Part shown: positions 58,618 to 64,000 of the stretch, in pieces
Layout of the letters: every line of letters starts with the position of its first letter
Position numbering within the stretch: the first letter of the stretch is position 1
The notes under the pieces: generated by a model
The model's input: only the letters and a program-made list of their open reading frames with translations
What the model was told of the DNA's origin: nothing
Databases searched by the model: none
Translations under genes and position numbers: made by a program
DNA from: SZUA-378 sp036652815
GTDB taxonomy: Bacteria > Bacillota > Clostridia > Lachnospirales > Lachnospiraceae
Assembly: GCA_036652815.1 (NCBI GenBank)
Contig: JAVVVE010000009.1
Coordinates: 1 to 64,000, forward strand
DNA length: 64,000 nucleotides
Direction of reading: 5' to 3'

Positions 58618-59472
58618 TTATTTCACTGTTGAAGTAAGATGCACATCCAGCTGCGGATAAGATATCTCAATCTGATGTGCATCAAATTGAAGTTTTACCT
58701 GTTCTAATAATCGATATTTGGTTGTCAGATAATCTGCATTTAATACATAGCAGCGAATGCCAATCATCACTGCACTGTCTGCCAGGTCTTCCACAAACAC
58801 ACTACTGTCTTTGTCCTGTAGTACACTTTTATCTTCCAACAGAATCTTGGATATCACCTTTTTGGCCAACAATAAGTCTGCCGTATAAGCGATGCCCACC
58901 TTGAGATCAATTCGTCTTGATTTGGTCTGTGTGAAATTAGTAAGGCTTGTATTGGCTAAAGATCCATTGGGTAATATAATGGTTTTCTCATCCAGAGTCG
59001 TCAGCTTAGTATAGAATATTTGAATCTCCGTTACAATTCCTTCATTCTTCTTGCTGTCTTCTAAGATATAATCTCCCACTCGAAAAGGCTTAACCAGCAA
59101 AATGAGGATTCCCCCTGCAAAATTAGATAAGCTTCCCTGTACTGCCAGTCCGATGGCAACACCTGCAGAACCAAGGAGTGCTAAGATACTGGTTGCATCG
59201 AGACCAAAACTGCCTGCAATCATAATAATCAGGATAAAATAACAAGCTACCTTTAAAAAAGAATCCAAGAACTGAATGATACCGGTCTCTACATTCGCCC
59301 GTCTTAAAGATTTTTTGAGAATTTTTCTAAGTATCTTAATGAGCTGTATCCCAATCAGGAGAACAATAACCGCCAATACAACTCTGGTTCCCAATCTCCA
59401 TGCTTTATCGGGCAGTTCTTCTAAGAATTTACTAATTACTCCGGCATCAATATTAACATCATCCTCTATCAT
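58618..59472 (-). CDS. MscS-family mechanosensitive channel
   Basis: Small-conductance mechanosensitive channel, 284 residues, releasing solutes on osmotic downshock. Three membrane segments at about 25-48, 68-88 and 93-125; the pore helix carries SILALLGSAGVAIGLAVQGSLSNFAGGILILL, with Gly/Ala packing typical of MscS. The cytoplasmic beta-domain follows (VGDYILEDSKKNEGIVTEIQ, IILPNGSLANTSLTN). The start is 4 nt after the glgB stop, so probably one transcript. Confidence 0.92.
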   Translation of the reverse strand: MIEDDVNIDAGVISKFLEELPDKAWRLGTRVVLAVIVLLIGIQLIKILRKILKKSLRRANVETGIIQFLDSFLKVACYFILIIMIAGSFGLDATSILALLGSAGVAIGLAVQGSLSNFAGGILILLVKPFRVGDYILEDSKKNEGIVTEIQIFYTKLTTLDEKTIILPNGSLANTSLTNFTQTKSRRIDLKVGIAYTADLLLAKKVISKILLEDKSVLQDKDSSVFVEDLADSAVMIGIRCYVLNADYLTTKYRLLEQVKLQFDAHQIEISYPQLDVHLTSTVK

Positions 59473-59475
59473 ATA

Positions 59476-61737
59476 TTAGCCCTTTCTCTTTTTCTTCTCT
59501 ATGACCGGCTTCTTCTCTATGGCCGGCTTCATTTCTGCTTCGTTAAAAGGCTCAAAGCGGAAAACGCTGACACCCAATGGTGGGATTACTATTTTAATAG
59601 AATCTTTTCTCGCATCACATTCGAATGGAACAGATTTCTTAATCCTTTTATTACAATGATTGGTTCCCCCAAACTCCTCTGCATCACTATTCCATATTTC
59701 TTTATATTTTCCTGCCGGAATCCCAATCCGATAATCTGTATAAGAAAGGTTTGCAAAGTTACATACTACCAGCAAAGTCTCTTCTGCTGATTTACGGAGA
59801 AAAACAACAACACATTCATTGGCAGAGATGCTGTTAATCCATTCAAAACCTTCACTCTTATGATCCATGCTATAGAGCGACGGATGCATAAGATAAAATT
59901 GATTCAATGCTTGCACATAATGCTGTAATTGGTGATGTTTTTCATATTGTAGCAGTTCCCATTCTACGCTTCTGTTCTCATTCCATTCGTCAAATTCACC
60001 AATGTCCTGTCCCATAAATAATAATTTCTTACCGGGATGCATCATCTGATAAGCATAAGTCAGGCGAAGATTCATAAATTTCTCTGTAATATCGCCCGGC
60101 ATCTTTCCGATCATAGAAGATTTTCCATATACCACTTCATCATGGGAGAATACCAAAACAAAATTCTCACTATAGGCATATATCATACTAAACGTTAATT
60201 CCGAGTGATGATGGCTTCTAAAATAAGGGTCAAATTGAATATATCCCAAATAATCATTCATCCACCCCATATTCCATTTATAATCAAATCCGAGTCCGTC
60301 ATCTTCCAAATCACCGGTTATCTTAGGCCACGCTGTAGATTCCTCAGCAATACTGATAGCTCCGTTACCTCTTCTTTTTAGCACTGAATTTAAATGCTTT
60401 AAAAATTCAATCGCTTCTAGGTTCTCATTGCCTCCATAGATGTTTGCGACCCATTCTCCATCCTGTTTGCCATAATCAAGATACAGCATAGAAGCAACCG
60501 CATCCATGCGTATTCCATCCACATGGTATTGTTCTACCCAAAATAGTGCATTGGCAATGAGGTAATTCGTTACCTCAGGACGTCCATAGTTATAGATTAA
60601 GGTTCCCCAATGCGGATTACTCCCTTTTCTTGGATCTGCATGTTCATATAAACAAGTCCCATCAAAATTAGATAGACCATAGGCATCGCGTGGAAAATGT
60701 GCAGGAACCCAATCTAAGATAACACCAATACCGGCCTGATGGCAGGCATTGACAAAAAACATAAAATCTTGTGGTGTTCCATAACGTGCTGTCGGTGCGT
60801 AGTATCCAATCACCTGATAGCCCCAGGAAGCATCCAAAGGATGTTCCATAATAGGCATTAATTCAATGTGTGTATATCCCATCTTCTTGATATATTCTAT
60901 TACTTTAGGCGCTAATTCCCGATACGTATAGTATAATCTTCCATCATCCGGTTTTGCAAAAGAGCCAAGATATAACTCATAAATATTGAGTGGGGAGTCT
61001 TTACTTTGTTTTTCTTTACGATGTTCCAGCCAGGTACTGTCTTCCCATGTAAACTCTGTAAGCTCGGTAATCACAGAAGCATTCTCCGGACGTAACTGCC
61101 CTCTAAATTCATAAGGATCTGATTTAAGATAGGTCAGTCCTCCCTTAACTTTAAGTTCAAATTTATAATGTTCTCCTATCTTAGCATCGGGTATGAAGAT
61201 TTCAAAAATACCGGAATCCCATAACCTCTGCATTTGATGAACACGACCATCCCAATGATTAAAATCTCCTACTACACTGGCACGTATTACATTCGGTGCC
61301 CAGACCGCAAAATCAACACCCTTCACTCCTCTGATTGTCTTAGGGTGTGCCCCTAAGCAGCGATAGATGGTATAGTGTATTCCGGCTTTGAATCTATCGG
61401 TATCATTCTTTGTAATCTGTGGTTCAAAATTATAAGCATCATAAATTTCTCTCTTGGTTCCATCCTGATCGGTTACCAAATATCGATAAGAAAAGATTTG
61501 TTTCCCTGGAATCAATGCCGCGAAATATCCGGATTCATCCATCATCTCCATCATTATGGTACTATTATCCGCAATTGACTGTATCATAACCTTAGACGCT
61601 CCCGGTTGAAAGGTCTGTATTAGAATATTCTTATCTACAACATGAGCCCCTAAGAGTTTATGAGGATTATCTTCTTCCGAATAAATGATTCCTTCGATTT
61701 CAGGCCAATCCATTAACTTGTATAATTTTTTATTCAT
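59476..61737 (-). CDS. glgB: 1,4-alpha-glucan branching enzyme GlgB
   Basis: Makes alpha-1,6 branches in glycogen; GH13, 753 residues. N-terminal carbohydrate-binding modules (about 1-230, including the CBM48 FAVWAPNVIRASVVGDFNHWDGR), then the barrel with GYTHIELMPIMEHPLDASWGYQ, GVILDWVPAHFPRDAYGLSNFDGT, DGIRMDAVASMLYLDYG (nucleophile Asp) and ISIAEESTAWP. The C-terminus has a short Lys-rich tail (KPAIEKKPVIEKKKRKG) not typical of the family. No other glg gene lies here. Confidence 0.94.
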   Translation of the reverse strand: MNKKLYKLMDWPEIEGIIYSEEDNPHKLLGAHVVDKNILIQTFQPGASKVMIQSIADNSTIMMEMMDESGYFAALIPGKQIFSYRYLVTDQDGTKREIYDAYNFEPQITKNDTDRFKAGIHYTIYRCLGAHPKTIRGVKGVDFAVWAPNVIRASVVGDFNHWDGRVHQMQRLWDSGIFEIFIPDAKIGEHYKFELKVKGGLTYLKSDPYEFRGQLRPENASVITELTEFTWEDSTWLEHRKEKQSKDSPLNIYELYLGSFAKPDDGRLYYTYRELAPKVIEYIKKMGYTHIELMPIMEHPLDASWGYQVIGYYAPTARYGTPQDFMFFVNACHQAGIGVILDWVPAHFPRDAYGLSNFDGTCLYEHADPRKGSNPHWGTLIYNYGRPEVTNYLIANALFWVEQYHVDGIRMDAVASMLYLDYGKQDGEWVANIYGGNENLEAIEFLKHLNSVLKRRGNGAISIAEESTAWPKITGDLEDDGLGFDYKWNMGWMNDYLGYIQFDPYFRSHHHSELTFSMIYAYSENFVLVFSHDEVVYGKSSMIGKMPGDITEKFMNLRLTYAYQMMHPGKKLLFMGQDIGEFDEWNENRSVEWELLQYEKHHQLQHYVQALNQFYLMHPSLYSMDHKSEGFEWINSISANECVVVFLRKSAEETLLVVCNFANLSYTDYRIGIPAGKYKEIWNSDAEEFGGTNHCNKRIKKSVPFECDARKDSIKIVIPPLGVSVFRFEPFNEAEMKPAIEKKPVIEKKKRKG

Positions 61738-61770
61738 GCGAATAACCCTCCCTTTCCATAACAGATATCC

Positions 61771-63012
61771 TTAGAGAATACTATGCAATAACAAACCACT
61801 GCGTAATTTTGGTTCAAACCAAGTTGACTTAGGAGGCATCAATAAATCGGCATCCGATACTGCAAATAGTTCCTGAATAGAGGTCGGATACATAGCAAAT
61901 GCTACGGCACTATCTGTTCTGACACGTTGTTCCAATTCTGACAGTCCCCTGATTCCACCAACAAAATCAATTCTTTGATCGGTCTTTGGATCTTTGATAT
62001 TCAAAATGGGTTCTAATACATAGTTCTGTAATTTGGATACATCCAAACCATCTATTGGATGTGAAGAATACAGGGTGTCTAAAAAGCTAAGACCATACCA
62101 CTGTCCTGCAAGAAACATTGACACCTCTCCTTTATGAAGTGGATGGTAGGCTGTGGTTCCTTTGGGTTCTATCTCAAATACTTCTTTCAGTCTTTCCATA
62201 AATGCTGATACCGATAACCCATTCAAATCCTGCACTACTCTGTTATAATCCATAATCATTAATTGATCATGTGGAAATAATACCGACAGAAAAGAATTAA
62301 ATTCTTCCGTTCCTGTATAGTCAGGATGTTCTTTCCTTCTTTTTAATCCCACTTTTACAGCAGAAGCACATCTATGATGTCCGTCTGCAATGTAGATTTG
62401 CTGTGTTGATTCAAAAGCTTTCTGTATGGTAATGATTTCCTCTTGATTGGTAATCGTCCATACTCTGTGTCTGATGCCATCCTCTGCTGTTAGATCATAG
62501 AGTGCTTCTGTTTGTTTCGTTTTGGATACGATTTCATTGACTATCTGTATGGAACGATATGCCAAAAAAATAGGACCTGTTTGCATATTACAAGTATCTA
62601 CATGACGGATTCTATCGATTTCTTTGTCCGCTCTGGTGTTTTCATGTTTCTTGATCACACCATTTTCATAATCGTCAATATCGGCACATGCAACGATCCC
62701 TGTCTGCGTGCGTCCATTCATCGTCAATTCATAGACGTAATAGAACGGCACGTCCTCCATCACCAGAGTACCACACTTCATCATATCCTGTAATATTTCT
62801 TTTGCCTTCTCATAGACACAATCTGCATAGATATCAACTTCTTCTGAAAAATTAGTTTCTGCACGATCTACTCTTAAAAAAGACAAGGGTTCTCTTGTTA
62901 TCTCTGCTTTTGCTTCCTGTCTATTATATACATCATATGGTAAAGCTGCGATTCTGCCTGCTAATTCATTATCTTTTGGTCTGACCGCCCGAAAAGGTTT
63001 TATCGTTGCCAT
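61771..63012 (-). CDS. DUF1015 family protein
   Basis: Conserved DUF1015 protein, 413 residues, of unclear biochemistry. Conserved text: KPFRAVRPKDNELAGRIAALPYDVYNRQEA, FYYVYELTMNGRTQTGIVACADIDDYENG, IYIADGHHRCASAVKV (a His-rich motif) and FVGGIRGLSELEQRV. In many Firmicutes and archaea it lies beside serA/serC. Here it is directly downstream of serA, so a link to serine or phosphate metabolism is inferred, not shown. Confidence 0.85.
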   Translation of the reverse strand: MATIKPFRAVRPKDNELAGRIAALPYDVYNRQEAKAEITREPLSFLRVDRAETNFSEEVDIYADCVYEKAKEILQDMMKCGTLVMEDVPFYYVYELTMNGRTQTGIVACADIDDYENGVIKKHENTRADKEIDRIRHVDTCNMQTGPIFLAYRSIQIVNEIVSKTKQTEALYDLTAEDGIRHRVWTITNQEEIITIQKAFESTQQIYIADGHHRCASAVKVGLKRRKEHPDYTGTEEFNSFLSVLFPHDQLMIMDYNRVVQDLNGLSVSAFMERLKEVFEIEPKGTTAYHPLHKGEVSMFLAGQWYGLSFLDTLYSSHPIDGLDVSKLQNYVLEPILNIKDPKTDQRIDFVGGIRGLSELEQRVRTDSAVAFAMYPTSIQELFAVSDADLLMPPKSTWFEPKLRSGLLLHSIL

Positions 63013-63028
63013 GTAATATTCTCCTATA

Positions 63029-63078
63029 AATACACCTACGGCAACCGTTGTATAAAAATCGATTATCGTAGGTGTATT
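63029..63078 (-). terminator. Hairpin between serA and DUF1015 gene
   Basis: AATACACCTACG (63029-63040) and its exact complement (63067-63078) form a 12-bp stem with a 26-nt loop. T-run is weak leftward, so it may be a partial terminator or attenuator rather than a full stop. Confidence 0.5.
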
Positions 63079-63098
63079 CTACCGGTATGCGTGAGTCA

Positions 63099-64000
63099 TT
63101 ATTTTACAACACGAACTCTAAGCACACCATCAACTGCCTGTAACTTATTCATCAGATCTTGTGGCAGTGGCTGCTCAAGATCCATCATGGTATATGCAAA
63201 TTCTCCACGTGATTTGTTCATCATATCTGTTATATTGATACCTGCATCTCCGATTAGTGCTGTAAATTTGGTAATCATGTTAGCAATATTTTTATGGAAA
63301 AAAGCAACACGTCCTGCTTTTTCACAGATACCCATATCACAGTTTGGATAATTAACACTATTAATGATATTTCCATTATCCAAATAGTTCATTAATTCTT
63401 CCACTGCCATCTGTGCACAATTATCTTCTGATTCTTCGGTAGAAGCTCCCAAATGCGGAATCACGATACATCCTGTCTGTCCTGCTATGGTTGGATTTGG
63501 AAAATCAGTCACATATTTTCTGACTTTACCTGCCTTAATACCGGCAAGAACAGCCGTTTCATCTGCCAAAACATCTCTGGCAAAATTCATAAGGATAACA
63601 CCATCCTTCATCTGATCGATTGCTGCCTGATTAATCATACCTTTTGTTGCGTCCATTAAAGGTACATGGATCGTAATAATATCACAATTGGCATAGATTT
63701 CATTGACATCTAAAACATGTTTCACATCACGGCTTAGATTCCATGCCGCATTCACGGAAACATAAGGATCATATCCATAGACTTCCATTCCAAGATGATT
63801 GGCAACATTAGCAACTTTTACGCCAATGGCACCCAGACCTATGATACCTAATTTTTTATTTTGAATCTCTGTTCCTGCATAATTTTTCTTTTCTTTTTCA
63901 GCAGCTTTTGCAATATCCGGATTCTTTTGTTCCGCATTAACCCAGTTTACACCGCCTACGATATCTCTGGATGCCAATAACATACCGGCAATCACCAGTT
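63099..64000 (-). CDS. serA: D-3-phosphoglycerate dehydrogenase SerA, partial
   Basis: First enzyme of serine synthesis, oxidising 3-phosphoglycerate with NAD. The visible 300 residues are the C-terminal part; the N-terminus lies beyond the right edge and the reading frame stays open to the last base. The NAD loop LGIIGLGAIGVKVANVANHL, catalytic Arg in NFARDVLADET, and the His region PHLGASTEESEDNCA are present, and a C-terminal ACT domain (about the last 70 residues: NMITKFTALIGDAGINIT) suggests allosteric control by serine. It is followed by DUF1015. Confidence 0.93.
   Translation of the reverse strand, partial: LVIAGMLLASRDIVGGVNWVNAEQKNPDIAKAAEKEKKNYAGTEIQNKKLGIIGLGAIGVKVANVANHLGMEVYGYDPYVSVNAAWNLSRDVKHVLDVNEIYANCDIITIHVPLMDATKGMINQAAIDQMKDGVILMNFARDVLADETAVLAGIKAGKVRKYVTDFPNPTIAGQTGCIVIPHLGASTEESEDNCAQMAVEELMNYLDNGNIINSVNYPNCDMGICEKAGRVAFFHKNIANMITKFTALIGDAGINITDMMNKSRGEFAYTMMDLEQPLPQDLMNKLQAVDGVLRVRVVK

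Overview
The window is AT-rich, low-GC Firmicute DNA, most likely from a spore-forming anaerobe of the Lachnospiraceae (Clostridia). The evidence is spoIVA, ylbJ and cotJABC (endospores), nrdD/nrdG (anaerobic life), an Agr-type quorum-sensing locus, short-form HisG with HisZ, and the radical-SAM pair next to rng. Species identity is inferred from gene content only. Most genes from 5.7 kb onward lie on the minus strand in tight, often overlapping operons.

Layout. 0-5.7 kb is an accessory region: an HUH-type replication protein with hairpins upstream, a very short agrD-like pheromone gene (minus strand, with its own terminator), a decayed ISLre2-type transposase, and an agrC-agrA-agrB operon on the plus strand. 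A 116-bp inverted repeat separates it from the core. 5.7-9.9 kb: rng, two radical-SAM-linked proteins and a small membrane protein. 9.9-15.2 kb: hisZ-hisG-hisD-hisB-hisIE with promoter and leader hairpin. 15.2-21.5 kb: recU, two pseudouridine synthases, a short-chain dehydrogenase and an in-frame HAD-YgiQ fusion. 21.5-30 kb: ylbJ (plus strand), then coaD, rsmD, a type IIA topoisomerase pair and spoIVA. 30-38 kb: nrdD-nrdG-dut-HD hydrolase, an aminotransferase, rnhA, a membrane-anchored MutS relative and a metallo-hydrolase. 38-46 kb: nucleobase/nucleoside uptake and salvage (NCS2 permease, amidohydrolase/deaminase, cdd, purine nucleoside phosphorylase, NCS1 permease) with a periplasmic-binding diguanylate cyclase. 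46-49 kb: leuC-leuD, a divergent LysR regulator and a GNAT enzyme. 49-53 kb: cotJABC and two cell-wall hydrolases. 53.3-57.9 kb is a second accessory island: a Fic protein with a small partner, a BsuBI/PstI-like restriction-modification pair and a small DNA-binding protein, ending near tRNA-Thr. 58-64 kb: a Cys-rich protein, an MscS channel, glgB, a DUF1015 protein and the 3' part of serA, cut by the window edge.

The most interesting signal is the split Agr system. A 47-codon agrD-like gene with its own RBS and terminator lies on the strand opposite to agrCAB, about 1.2 kb upstream of agrC and separated from it by IS debris. No agrD was found beside agrB. Other leads are the HAD-YgiQ fusion, the TIM-barrel-HisI-HisE fusion, the diguanylate cyclase coupled to a nucleobase permease, a 32-residue small protein with a strong RBS, 11-bp repeats beside tRNA-Thr, and an almost perfect 24-bp palindrome inside the promoter of the cell-wall hydrolase genes.
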